This document shows positions 51,214-59,896 of a stretch of DNA of 64,000 bases, in pieces. The position numbers were made by a program, and so were the translations under genes. Position 1 is the stretch's first letter, and each line of letters starts with the position of its first letter. Under the pieces are notes generated by a model. The model made no database searches and had not been told where the DNA came from. It saw only the letters and a list, made by a program, of their open reading frames with translations. Source of the stretch: Flavobacterium notoginsengisoli (GTDB taxonomy: Bacteria; Bacteroidota; Bacteroidia; Flavobacteriales; Flavobacteriaceae); contig NZ_JACHLB010000002.1 of assembly GCF_014207905.1 (NCBI RefSeq), positions 434,001 to 498,000 on the forward strand, in the 5' to 3' direction.

Positions 51214-54200
51214 TCATCCCCCATTTTTTTCGTGCACTGCAGGCATAATAATAGTAAAAACAGTGCCTGAGCCTTCCTGCGATGCGGCAGTAATTTCACC
51301 ATTATGGTTCTGCATGATCTTGCGGCACATGGCAAGGCCGATTCCGGTGCCTGAATACTGGTCGTTTCCATGCAGGCGCTGGAAGATATTGAAAATCTGT
51401 TCGGCGTACTGCTGTGAGAATCCAATGCCGTTATCGCGCACTTCTATTTTGATATAGGGAAGTTCCAGATCCAGTGCATGCAGCCTGAGTTGAGCTTCTG
51501 GAACAGGCTGTGCGTTAATGCTGATTTCGGGCCTGGTGCCGGGCTTGGTATATTTCAGGGCATTGGAGAGCAGATTGCCGAAAAGCTGTGACATCTGAAG
51601 CGGTATGGCCTGCACGAGGGGAAGCTGCCCGATGCTTACCTGGGCATTTTTCTGTTCGATGACCAGGTCAAAATCTGCCAATATTTCGCTGAGCACTGTA
51701 TTGAGGTTTACCGGTACAAATTGATGTGAAATATGGGTGAGCTTTGAAAACTGCAGCACATCCTTAATGAGGTTCTCCATCCTTCTGGAAGAAGAGCTGA
51801 TCTTGTCGATATAAGTATTTACCTTCTCGGGGTTCTTTCCCAGATTGTTCTGCAGCAGATCGGTAAAAACGCTGATCTTTCTTATGGGTTCCTGCAGGTC
51901 GTGGGAGGCGATATAGGCAAACTGCGAAAGCTCGCGGTTGTTGGCCTCCAGTTCGGCATTTTTAGTCTGCAGCTCGGCGGTCTGTTCCTTTACCTTGAAG
52001 GTAAGCTCCTGCTGGAGTTCCTTTTCTTTGGTCACGTCCTGCGCCGTGCCGCTGAGTGATTTTACCACACCATCCTTGCCGTACTGCACCTGGGCGTTGG
52101 CATGGATAATGCGCTGCTGTCCTGTTATTTTGTTTACAATCTGAAATTCATAATCATAAAATTGTTCGGCCGAACCGCTGAGGGCCTCTTCCAGGGCCGC
52201 GGCAACTTTATGCCTGTAGGGTTCGCTGATGCGCTGCAGGAACTCTTCCCGGTCTGCGGTGCCGGCGCTTAAACCGAGCCACTCCTTAAAACGGTCCGAA
52301 CAGGTAATGGTTTTAGTTTCGGCGTCGAGCGTCCATGTGGAGAGTTCGGCCAGTTCAATAGCCCCTGCGAGCGCCATCCTTGTCTCTTCGAGTTTTTTGG
52401 TGGCGATGACCTGATCGGTAACGTCAATGGCAATGTCCATAACTCCGTAAATCGTGCCTTTGGAGTCGCGGATCGGGGTATAGGTAAACTCAAAGTAGTA
52501 GGTGCTGATTTTTCCGTCGAGCTTCAGGTCCGCCGGTACGGAATGGCCGTAATAGGTTTCGCCTGTACGGTAGACCTGCTGCAGGATATCCATAAAAGGC
52601 TGCCCCCTTAATTCGGGAACGGCTTCTTCCAAGGGCAGCCCTATCACGGAGCTGTCCTTGCCCCAGTATCCAATCATGATATCATTGGCAATTTCGATCT
52701 TCATATCCAGTCCTGTAAAGAGGCAGATCCCCACGGGGGACTGCTCGATCATCGAGGTGAGCTGGTTCTGGCTTTCAATAACGGCCTGGCGCACGGAAAT
52801 TATTTCATCGATGTCCATGCAGAACCCGGCGTAGCCGCCGTACTGTCCGTCGGCATCATAAAAAGGGTCGCCGGCGGCGCGGCACCAGATCAGCTGCCCA
52901 TTGTTTTTCCTTGCCCGGAAAAGCACATCAAAATGGCTTTTCTGCTCCAGGGCCTTAAGGTATGCTTCTTTGGTTTTTTTATAGTCCTGCTCGGCAATGA
53001 CCCAGGTCCATTTTCCCTCCAGCAGTTCCTGGTAGGGCACCCCTGTGAAATCAATAAGGGTTTTGTTGAAATAGGTAAACATTCCCTGCGGATTGGAAAG
53101 CCATAACCCGGTAGGGGAGCTGTCGGTTACATTTGAAAAATGGCGGTCTGCCTCCCGCTTGTTCATCTCAAGTCGTGACTGTGCCTGCTCAAGGGCCAGA
53201 CGGCTGTTTTCTTTTTCGGTGATGTCGGCGACCGTTCCGGAGAACATCGGTGCTTTTGCTTCGGAATTGACGATGCGTGCCGCTGATATGGCAATGTGGT
53301 GTATGCTGCCGTCGTCCCAAATAACCCTTGGGGCATAGTTAAAGGTGCCATTTTCCATGCCGCTTTTGATGGCGCCGGTTCTCAGATGCAGGTCATCGGG
53401 ATGCACGTATTTGAGGAAATCCTTCCTGCCCAGGCCGGGTTTAAAATTCCCGGTGAGTATCCTGCTGAATTCAGCGGAATACTCCAGGGTATCAGCGGCA
53501 TAATCCACGCTGAAAAGTCCCAGAGCCATGCTCTGTATGGTAAGATCGGTGAGCTGTCTTGATTTTTGAAGCTCTTGAGCCGCTTTGCGGTGCTGGGTGA
53601 TATCCTGCAGAATGCCGTTAAAGCGGTAAGCGGTTTTAGTATTGTCAAACCATGCCTTTCCAAGGGCATGCACAATCCGCGGTATTTTGGTAATGGGGTG
53701 GATGATGGTATACTCAATATCGTATCGCCCGCCTGATTCGTATCGGAGGGCATAATTAATTGATTCAGTGACACGCTGACGGTCCTTCTCTGCGACTGCC
53801 CCCAGGGCATGTTCGAGTTTCACCTGCTGATCGGCTTTGAGCCCGAACCAGTCCTTGAGCCTTGCATTTGAAGAAAAGCTCCGTGTCCTTGGATCCAGGT
53901 CATAAGTCCCAAATTCGGCTGCGTTGATGGCAAATTCCAGCTCGTCGCTGCTTTGCTGCAGATGAAGTCTGCTGTTTACTTTTTCAGTGGTTTCATTGCA
54001 GATTACCAATACACCCTTGATCTGGCGGCGGTCGTCCCTTATCGGGCTATAGCTGAAAGTCCAGTATACGTCTTCCATTTTGCCGTTTCGGAATATTGGC
54101 AGCAGCAGGTCGTCGTACCAGATGCTTTCTCCCGTTGACAGCACTTTTTGAATCAGCGGATGGATAAAATCCCATATTTCAGGCCAGCAGTCCACGGCTT

Positions 54201-54576
54201 TCTGTCCCATGGCTTTGGGATGTCTGCCCTCATTTCCGAAACTGGGACGATAGGCATCATTGTAGAACTGTATCAGCTGATCACCCCACCAGAGAAACAT
54301 CGGAAATTTTGAGCACACGATTGTGGCAATGGTGTTTTTGAGGTTCTCCGGCCAGTTGTCCGGAGTGCCCAAAGTATGGCTTTCCCAGTCAATTTTTTCA
54401 ATTAGCTCGGCGGCTTCACCTCCATTTTGAAGAAAGTAAAAGTCTGAAGTATTTGGTTCTTGATTCAATTTTCTAGTTTTAGGAAGGGCTGCTGCATACA
54501 GGATAACAGTTTTGGTTTTTGTAAAAGTAAGCAATTTTATTTTTTGTTGCGGTTCCGATGGAACGGACTTCTTCAT
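51214..54576 (-). CDS. Large soluble histidine kinase with six PAS domains
   Basis: 1120 residues without membrane segments. Six PAS-type modules can be counted (starting near residues 60, 210, 345, 490, 610 and 740; for example EFAINAAEFGTYDLD, NVTDSSPTGLWLSN, MIEQSPVGICLFTG, AIELAELSTWTLD). HisKA follows with FAYIASHDLQEPIRK and HATPase_c with QLFGNLLSNALKYTK, IEVRDNGIGFS and GTGIGLAMCRKI. The start (ATG 54574-54576) is uncertain because the first 35 residues look unstructured. It is co-directional with the response regulator at 50781. Confidence 0.93.
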   Translation of the reverse strand: MKKSVPSEPQQKIKLLTFTKTKTVILYAAALPKTRKLNQEPNTSDFYFLQNGGEAAELIEKIDWESHTLGTPDNWPENLKNTIATIVCSKFPMFLWWGDQLIQFYNDAYRPSFGNEGRHPKAMGQKAVDCWPEIWDFIHPLIQKVLSTGESIWYDDLLLPIFRNGKMEDVYWTFSYSPIRDDRRQIKGVLVICNETTEKVNSRLHLQQSSDELEFAINAAEFGTYDLDPRTRSFSSNARLKDWFGLKADQQVKLEHALGAVAEKDRQRVTESINYALRYESGGRYDIEYTIIHPITKIPRIVHALGKAWFDNTKTAYRFNGILQDITQHRKAAQELQKSRQLTDLTIQSMALGLFSVDYAADTLEYSAEFSRILTGNFKPGLGRKDFLKYVHPDDLHLRTGAIKSGMENGTFNYAPRVIWDDGSIHHIAISAARIVNSEAKAPMFSGTVADITEKENSRLALEQAQSRLEMNKREADRHFSNVTDSSPTGLWLSNPQGMFTYFNKTLIDFTGVPYQELLEGKWTWVIAEQDYKKTKEAYLKALEQKSHFDVLFRARKNNGQLIWCRAAGDPFYDADGQYGGYAGFCMDIDEIISVRQAVIESQNQLTSMIEQSPVGICLFTGLDMKIEIANDIMIGYWGKDSSVIGLPLEEAVPELRGQPFMDILQQVYRTGETYYGHSVPADLKLDGKISTYYFEFTYTPIRDSKGTIYGVMDIAIDVTDQVIATKKLEETRMALAGAIELAELSTWTLDAETKTITCSDRFKEWLGLSAGTADREEFLQRISEPYRHKVAAALEEALSGSAEQFYDYEFQIVNKITGQQRIIHANAQVQYGKDGVVKSLSGTAQDVTKEKELQQELTFKVKEQTAELQTKNAELEANNRELSQFAYIASHDLQEPIRKISVFTDLLQNNLGKNPEKVNTYIDKISSSSRRMENLIKDVLQFSKLTHISHQFVPVNLNTVLSEILADFDLVIEQKNAQVSIGQLPLVQAIPLQMSQLFGNLLSNALKYTKPGTRPEISINAQPVPEAQLRLHALDLELPYIKIEVRDNGIGFSQQYAEQIFNIFQRLHGNDQYSGTGIGLAMCRKIMQNHNGEITAASQEGSGTVFTIIMPAVHEKNGG

Positions 54577-55082
54577 CCGGTATGCTGTTTCTGCCTAACA
54601 GCCAGCGTAAAAAAATAGTTTTTGTCATGCGTAAAATTAATTTTTCCGCTGTGGCAGCTTTTATACAATTTTTATGGAAAATTTTAAAATTGTCACTTTT
54701 AAGTCTTTAGTTTTTCAACTGCATTTGCGGCATAAAAATTTAGTTAAATAATGCCAAACACTACATCTGCATACTGTACTGGCATTTTAAGGTTTTGTCT
54801 GTGGGAAGCCGGAGCCGACTATTTTTTTTAACCATTTTTTTGGATGTGTTAATTTAGAATCCTGGCTGTTTTAAAAGCATTGATCCGCATCGCTTTTAAA
54901 GAGTGTCTGATGTCTTACTGCTTATTTATTTCTAAAAAAAACGCAGGGCGGATGCTGTTAGATTTTTTATCTTTGAAATATTCAATTTTTATTTAGGCCT
55001 TTAGCTGAAACTTTTAATAAAAATTGTGATGATTTCAACTAAATTAGAAGCCCTGTAATTTGGTTAAGCATGATGGGATACT
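54577..55082. other. Intergenic stretch, no gene seen
   Basis: AT-rich, about 500 bp between the divergent kinase and DUF1016 genes. It contains CATTTGCGGCATAAAA near 54723. No terminator, RNA gene or clear -7 box was identified. Confidence 0.3.
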
Positions 55083-55553
55083 ATGGCGGAAAATATAAAT
55101 AATACAGCGTTTATTGAAGCGGATTTAATCAGCGAGTTATCCCGCCTTGCCGAGCAGACCAAACAGCAGGCTAACAGTTCTTCAGTGCTGCTTTTTTGGG
55201 AAATTGGATTTAAAATTAATGAAACAATACTTGATAAAAAACTATCAGAAAACGCACGACAGATCGTGACTGCCTTGTCGTTGGAACTAACGGATAAATT
55301 CGGCAGCAATTTTGAAGAAAAAAATCTTCGGACAATGATGCGGTTTGCTGATGAGTTTGCAGACAAAGAAATTGTCGCGAGACTGTCCCGGCAATTAAGA
55401 TGGTCCCACTTTTTAGCTATTCTGCCTATCAACAATACAGAGGCTAAACTCTTCTATGCCAATCAGATTAAGGACCTGCTGATGAGCGTCAATGATTTAG
55501 GAGAGCAGATAGCCGCGAAAACTTTTAAACGTACTGAAACAGGAAAATATTAA
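55083..55553 (+). pseudogene. DUF1016 N-terminal domain protein, nuclease part missing
   Basis: 156 residues matching only the N-terminal domain of YhcG-type DUF1016 proteins: SSVLLFWEIGFKINETILDKKLSENARQIVTALS, FGSNFEEKNLRTMMRFADEF and SRQLRWSHFLAILPI. Full-length relatives are about 340 residues, with a C-terminal PDDEXK nuclease. Here the frame stops shortly after IAAKTFKRTE, and no nuclease sequence is visible in 55554-55876. It is either a truncated remnant or a free-standing DNA-binding-like domain. No partner gene is adjacent. Confidence 0.75.
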
Positions 55554-55815
55554 CAGAACATCTCCATTTGATGGACAGTACTCTTTTAAAGAACCTCCTG
55601 GGATGTTTTTTTAAATATAGGAAATGTTTTTTTAGAAAAGACTTGTTACAGGAATACTTGGTTAGGTAAAAAAATGGAGAAGATTTAATTTAGTTTTACT
55701 TTTTATCATCAAAATCAAATCGCCGGCATATAGAATTGCAGTATCTCATTATCAGTCTCTGATTGCTTTTATAAAAAATAGAGTATTTTGATGTAAATTT
55801 TTATTGCAGCCAATA

Positions 55816-55850
55816 AAAACCTCTGCAGACTGCTATTGCAGAGGTTTTGT
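55816..55850 (-). terminator. Terminator after the SDR gene
   Basis: AAAACCTCTGCA (55816-55827) and TGCAGAGGTTTT (55837-55848) form a perfect hairpin about 28 nt beyond the SDR stop, with T-rich flanks on both strands. The rest of 55554-55876 holds no gene. Confidence 0.85.
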
Positions 55851-55876
55851 ACTTTATAAATCCTCTCTCTGATTGA

Positions 55877-56881
55877 TTATGGATTGCCTTCACCGCCGCT
55901 TGAGCCATAAATCTGCCCAGTTGCATAGCTGGCATCTTCAGCGGCGAGCTGTACATAAATGGAAGCCAGTTCGGCCGGCTGTCCTGGTCTCCCCAAAGGA
56001 GTTTGGGATCCAAATTCTTTGAGTTTTTCCATACTGGCACCTCCGCTTACCTGCAATGCAGTCCACACTGGTCCTGGGGCTACACCGTTCACTCTGATTC
56101 CTTTTGGTGCCAGCTGTCTGGCCAGTGATTTGATGTAATTTGTAGTGGCGGCTTTTGTCTGGGCATAATCGTATAAATCTTCGGTGGGAGCATAGGCCTG
56201 CACAGAACTTGTTCCGATGATGGATGATCCCGGTTTCAGGTAAGGCAGCGCCGCTTTGATAATCCAGAAAGGAGCATAAATATTGGTTTTCATGGTCCAG
56301 TCAAATTCTTCTGAGGAAATATCTAAAATGGATTGGTGAGCCTGCTGTCTTGCCGCGTTGTTGACTACTATATCTAATCCGCCAAGGGCTTGGGCTGCCT
56401 GATCGACAAGAGATCTGCAGAACGTCTCATCGCGGAGATCCCCGGGAATGGCAGCAGCCTTTCTTCCTGCGGCTTCAATGAGCTGGATCACTTCCTTTGC
56501 ATCTTCCTCTTCGGTAGGGTAATAGTTTATGGCAACATCAGCTCCTTCTCTTGCATAAGCAATTGCGGCGGCTCTTCCCAAACCGGAATCGCCTCCTGTA
56601 ATGAGGGCCTTACGGCCTTTTAATCGTCCTGTGCCTTTGTAGCTTTCTTCACCATGATCCGGTCTCGGATCCATTTTACTGACAAGACCCGGCCATGGCT
56701 GCGACTGCTCATTGAAGGGCGGTACTGCATATTTGGTGACAGGGTCTTGCATTTCAGCAGCATGGCTGTTTTGCTGTGCGGCTGGATTTAAGGTGTTTTC
56801 GCTGTGCAGCGCGCTTTCTCCAAGTGCAGGTGCCACACCGGTCTGCTCAGCATTCTGCGGTATATTGTTTTTGCTTTCCAT
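55877..56881 (-). CDS. SDR oxidoreductase with N-terminal extension (YghA-like)
   Basis: 334 residues from ATG 56881 (an ATG two codons upstream is equally possible). A disordered N-terminal extension of about 85 residues, rich in Asn, Gln and Ala, precedes the classical SDR: ALITGGDSGLGRAAAIAYAREGADVAI, NNAARQQ, the Ser in GTSSVQAYAP, and YAQTK as the catalytic pair, ending SYATGQIYGSSGGEGNP. It resembles stress-related SDRs such as YghA/general-stress oxidoreductases. The substrate is unknown. Confidence 0.92.
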   Translation of the reverse strand: MESKNNIPQNAEQTGVAPALGESALHSENTLNPAAQQNSHAAEMQDPVTKYAVPPFNEQSQPWPGLVSKMDPRPDHGEESYKGTGRLKGRKALITGGDSGLGRAAAIAYAREGADVAINYYPTEEEDAKEVIQLIEAAGRKAAAIPGDLRDETFCRSLVDQAAQALGGLDIVVNNAARQQAHQSILDISSEEFDWTMKTNIYAPFWIIKAALPYLKPGSSIIGTSSVQAYAPTEDLYDYAQTKAATTNYIKSLARQLAPKGIRVNGVAPGPVWTALQVSGGASMEKLKEFGSQTPLGRPGQPAELASIYVQLAAEDASYATGQIYGSSGGEGNP

Positions 56882-57119
56882 AATCATTTACTTTTTGCAT
56901 TTTTAAAAATCATCTTCTTTTTTCCTAAAAAAAATGGAATCAAATTTAAAAAACGAACCAGCCTTCATTATTATAAGATTACAGCAATTTTTTGCAAGAT
57001 ATAGAGTATCGAATGGTAATCTGCTGTTTTCAGCTGTGCATTGCGATCAGCCGCTTCTTGGGAAGCTCAAAATTTAGATGGTCCTCTTTTACAGCGTTTT
57101 GTGTTTTTTGTCCCGCTTT

Positions 57120-58070
57120 TTAATTCTCTATCCGGGCAGCTTGGGCCACCATTCGAAACAGAGGTTCGTATTTTCTCAGCTGGTGATCCAGATTCTGGTG
57201 CGCAGCAGCAGGGCCGATGCTGCCCTGCAGGCAGTATAACTTGCCCCCACTTGCCGCCATAAACTGGAGCATGCGCACCTTCATGTTTTTTTGGGGCTCG
57301 TCCAAAATTTCCTCTATTTCCGCCATTATGCCCGGCATATCATCGATGGTAACCGGCTCTGTGCGGATCAGCCTGCTTTGCGGGGGTATCATTTCCTGCA
57401 TGGATTTTTCATTAAGTGCAAGGTTTTGGTATTCTTGGGGCAGATCATGAATTACGATCAGTATCTTTTCATTTCCTTTTCCCTCACAGCTGGTAAACTG
57501 CTGCACGGCTGCGGGCATTTGGGCTTCCTGCGCCTCCCAGCTTTTGGGTATCGGCAGCACAACCACGCTTTGGTCTGCTTTGGGATGGCCCTTTGTGGAG
57601 AATTTTACCGTATGGCCGTCGATTATTTCCTGATGGGGCGCGTCATGGTAGGCAAAGGCGAGCAGGCCTTTGGGAAGAGCGGCAGCCGGGCTGAACCCTA
57701 TTTTGTCTTTGACGGCCTGAAGAAATTTGGCCGTATATTCTTTCTTTTCAATAGGGTGCTGCAGCTGCTGGTTTATCAGGGAGTCAATGTGTTTTTGAAA
57801 GCTGCTGAACTGCGGATCAGCGAGCTGCTGCCGCAGAAAGAGTTCCGCATTTTTCTCTGCCCTTCCAAATACCGCCTGAGCCTTTTGCTGAAGGTCGGCC
57901 GCTTCTTTTGCAAAGGCAGGGAATTGGCTGGCGGCCTTTTTCAGGGCGGCACTCTGTCCTTTCAAAAAAGCATAGGTTTCCATGGCAAGAAGCACTTTAG
58001 GATCATGGTGCTGCTGCGGATAACACCCCCAGACAGCCAGTGCACAAAAAAGGAGCAATAGGGTTCTCAT
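57120..58070 (-). CDS. Hypothetical lipoprotein
   Basis: 316 residues. The lipoprotein signal ends at ALAVWGCYPQ (Cys 16). The N-terminal third is helical and Ala/Gln/Lys-rich (AASQFPAFAKEAADLQQKAQAVFGRAEK); the C-terminal part has a mixed fold with HTVKFSTKGHPKADQSVVVLPIP, NEKILIVIHDLPQEY and GKLYCLQGSIG. No family recognised. It stands alone, leftward, with a non-coding flank on each side. Envelope location is the only safe statement. A long frame on the opposite strand is a shadow. Confidence 0.7.
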   Translation of the reverse strand: MRTLLLLFCALAVWGCYPQQHHDPKVLLAMETYAFLKGQSAALKKAASQFPAFAKEAADLQQKAQAVFGRAEKNAELFLRQQLADPQFSSFQKHIDSLINQQLQHPIEKKEYTAKFLQAVKDKIGFSPAAALPKGLLAFAYHDAPHQEIIDGHTVKFSTKGHPKADQSVVVLPIPKSWEAQEAQMPAAVQQFTSCEGKGNEKILIVIHDLPQEYQNLALNEKSMQEMIPPQSRLIRTEPVTIDDMPGIMAEIEEILDEPQKNMKVRMLQFMAASGGKLYCLQGSIGPAAAHQNLDHQLRKYEPLFRMVAQAARIEN

Positions 58071-58354
58071 AGTCTGCAGTTCTAATTTAAAACCAAAATA
58101 ATACAGATAGGCAAGGATGAAAAATCCTATAAAAACGCAAAAATAATCTTCACGGCAGCATTGTTCTTATATAATTCCAAAATAGAGTTGTAAAATTTCC
58201 ACATCTGGAGGCCAGCATCCATTTGCCGCAGAAAATCGCCGTACCTTTAAGGCGGCTTTATAGGTGATTTATCTTTTTTTGCCTGCCGCGCCAAACCGCA
58301 TCGGGCTAAAAACCGTATTTAACTGCAGCCGAGGAGCTTAAAAATGTATGTGCC

Positions 58355-58738
58355 ATGTTATATAGAAATATTCTGCTTATCGATGATGACCGTGAAGATG
58401 CCGAGCTGTTTATGGAAGCGGTAGACCAGCTCAATAAAAACATACTGCTGCGATGGGAGAGCAGTCCGCAGACTGCCTTGGAAGAACTCAGGGGGTCTGA
58501 TAAGCTGCCCGAACTGATTTTTCTAGATTATAATATGCCCAGAATCAATGGGCTGGAGCTGCTGGTCTCTTTAAAAAATGACGCAAGGCTGAAGGATATT
58601 CCTGTAGTGATGATCTCGACCCCCTCAGCGGATTTCATGAAGAGCAAAATCGGGCAGCATAACATCCTTGCCTATATCAGCAAGCCCAACAGTTTTGGCG
58701 AGCTTCTTTCCCAGCTGGATTCGCTTTTGCAGCCATAG
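58355..58738 (+). CDS. CheY-like response regulator
   Basis: 127 residues, a single receiver: LLIDDDREDAELF, LIFLDYNMPRINGLELL with the phosphorylated Asp, MISTPS and LAYISKPNSFGELL with the Lys. There is no output domain. The KPNSF motif matches the regulator at 36171, so the two belong to one subgroup (Rcp1-like). No kinase adjacent; convergent with the regulator at 58843. Confidence 0.92.
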   Translation: MLYRNILLIDDDREDAELFMEAVDQLNKNILLRWESSPQTALEELRGSDKLPELIFLDYNMPRINGLELLVSLKNDARLKDIPVVMISTPSADFMKSKIGQHNILAYISKPNSFGELLSQLDSLLQP

Positions 58739-58842
58739 ACATTTTGATGTTTCGAGCAAGAAAAAAAATAGAAAGCCTCAACAGATTTTACCTGAAGTTC
58801 AGCGGGCGGATTGGTACAATATAAATAAAGCAGAGGTGCTTT

Positions 58843-59271
58843 TTACAATGCTGATCCCGGAGTAAGGCTTAGGCGCCAGTATTCCACAATGTTTTTTATC
58901 ATGGCTTGATAGACTGAGAAGTCTTCTTCTTTCCTAAAGTATCCCTGTACTTGGCAGCGGTACGCCCTGAGCACATTTTCTGGGTTTTTCGAGGTGGAAA
59001 GAAAGATGTAAGGAGTACATTTCTCGCGGATTTCCGTCAGGGCAAGTATCTGTTCGCGGAGTTCAAAGCCATTAATCTTGGGCATATTGATATCTGACAA
59101 AATAAGGAAAGGCCTCACCTTCGAATTGGAAAGGTAAGAAAAGGCATCCATTGGGTCTTCAATGAATTTTATTTTGTTGGGATAGTCCAGGCTTTCAAAA
59201 ATATCCTTAAGGAAGAGCCTGTCATCCTCGTCATCTTCGATTATTATTATTATTTCTCCGTTACTTCTCAT
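58843..59271 (-). CDS. CheY-like response regulator
   Basis: 142 residues, a single receiver: IIIEDDEDDRLFLKDIF, FLILSDINMPKINGFEL with the Asp, FLSTSKN and VQGYFRKEEDFSVY with the Lys. It differs from the other orphan receivers in the Lys region (FRKE rather than SKPNSF). No output domain and no adjacent kinase. It converges on the regulator at 58355 with a gap of about 100 nt. Confidence 0.9.
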   Translation of the reverse strand: MRSNGEIIIIIEDDEDDRLFLKDIFESLDYPNKIKFIEDPMDAFSYLSNSKVRPFLILSDINMPKINGFELREQILALTEIREKCTPYIFLSTSKNPENVLRAYRCQVQGYFRKEEDFSVYQAMIKNIVEYWRLSLTPGSAL

Positions 59272-59495
59272 GTCTTAAAGATGCGCTTTAAATTAAGTAA
59301 TTTAGCTTTGTCCAGTTTTGATTTTCCATTGTGAGGGCTAAACGTTTTTAAGATTCTGCCTTCCTAAAATTAAATCATTTCCTTATTTTTTTCTTACAGT
59401 AAATTTTATTTTTCTTACTAAATTAACATGTACGGTAAAATGCTGCTTGTCTTTTTTTTAACAGTACCCGGTGCTGCGGCTGCGGTCTTAATTGC

Positions 59496-59503
59496 TATAT
59501 TTG
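59496..59503 (+). promoter_or_regulatory. -7 box before the small protein at 59545
   Basis: TATATTTG is a perfect TAnnTTTG, 41 nt before ATG 59545. It lies inside the longer frame that starts at 59428 and so favours the shorter gene. Confidence 0.45.
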
Positions 59504-59544
59504 ATAGGAGAATTACAACTACCCTAACATACAGATCTTTCACA

Positions 59545-59790
59545 ATGGAAAAAGCAATACAATTAAAGGTGAGAAAAGATTTGGACCCGCACCAGCAGCT
59601 CACCGTGATCAAGCTCAAAGGGAGCCTGATTTCGAAAGGCTATACCGAGATCATCCATATCCTGGACCAGGACGAGGAGTATCATCTCAATACCTTTGAA
59701 ACGGATCTGGAGAAGCGCGGTGAAGCCCGGCAGTATATAACGGCCTTTATCGATCAGGAAAACCTTGCCGATGCGATTACCTTAAAGTAA
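59545..59790 (+). CDS. Hypothetical small protein (81 aa)
   Basis: 81 residues from ATG 59545 (MEKAIQLKVRKDLDPHQQL). The frame is open to 59428 with a hydrophobic segment, but a perfect -7 box lies inside that part and its composition changes, so the shorter form is preferred. Acidic and Lys-rich helices are predicted (VIKLKGSLISKGYTEIIHILDQDEEYHLNTF). Not recognised. It is followed by a strong terminator. It may belong to the mobile element that begins to the right. Confidence 0.55.
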   Translation: MEKAIQLKVRKDLDPHQQLTVIKLKGSLISKGYTEIIHILDQDEEYHLNTFETDLEKRGEARQYITAFIDQENLADAITLK

Positions 59791-59818
59791 TGCGGCTTTG
59801 GCAGGCATTGGAATCCAG

Positions 59819-59849
59819 AGCCCGCCGTCCGGGAGGACGGCGGGCTTTC
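59819..59849 (+). terminator. GC-rich terminator
   Basis: AGCCCGCCGTCC (59819-59830) and GGACGGCGGGCT (59835-59846) form a perfect 12-bp stem with a 4-nt loop, followed by TTTCGGG. It is about 30 nt after the small gene at 59545. Confidence 0.85.
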
Positions 59850-59871
59850 GGGCTTTGATTTCACTGCATAA

Positions 59872-59896
59872 AAAAAGCCGATATGCTTATCGGCTT
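59872..59896 (-). terminator. Terminator overlapping the end of the PcfJ gene
   Basis: AAGCCGATA (59875-59883) pairs with TATCGGCTT (59888-59896). Read leftward the hairpin is followed by a T-run. The stem includes the last codons and stop of the PcfJ gene. It ends the SSB-to-PcfJ unit. Confidence 0.85.

Noticed and set aside
57291-58061. 256-residue open frame opposite the lipoprotein gene
   Set aside because: It has no domain or start signal, and the opposite strand has a good lipoprotein signal and coding character, so this is a shadow frame.
59428-59544. Longer start for the small gene at 59545, with a hydrophobic N-terminus
   Set aside because: A perfect -7 box lies inside this segment and the composition changes at 59545.
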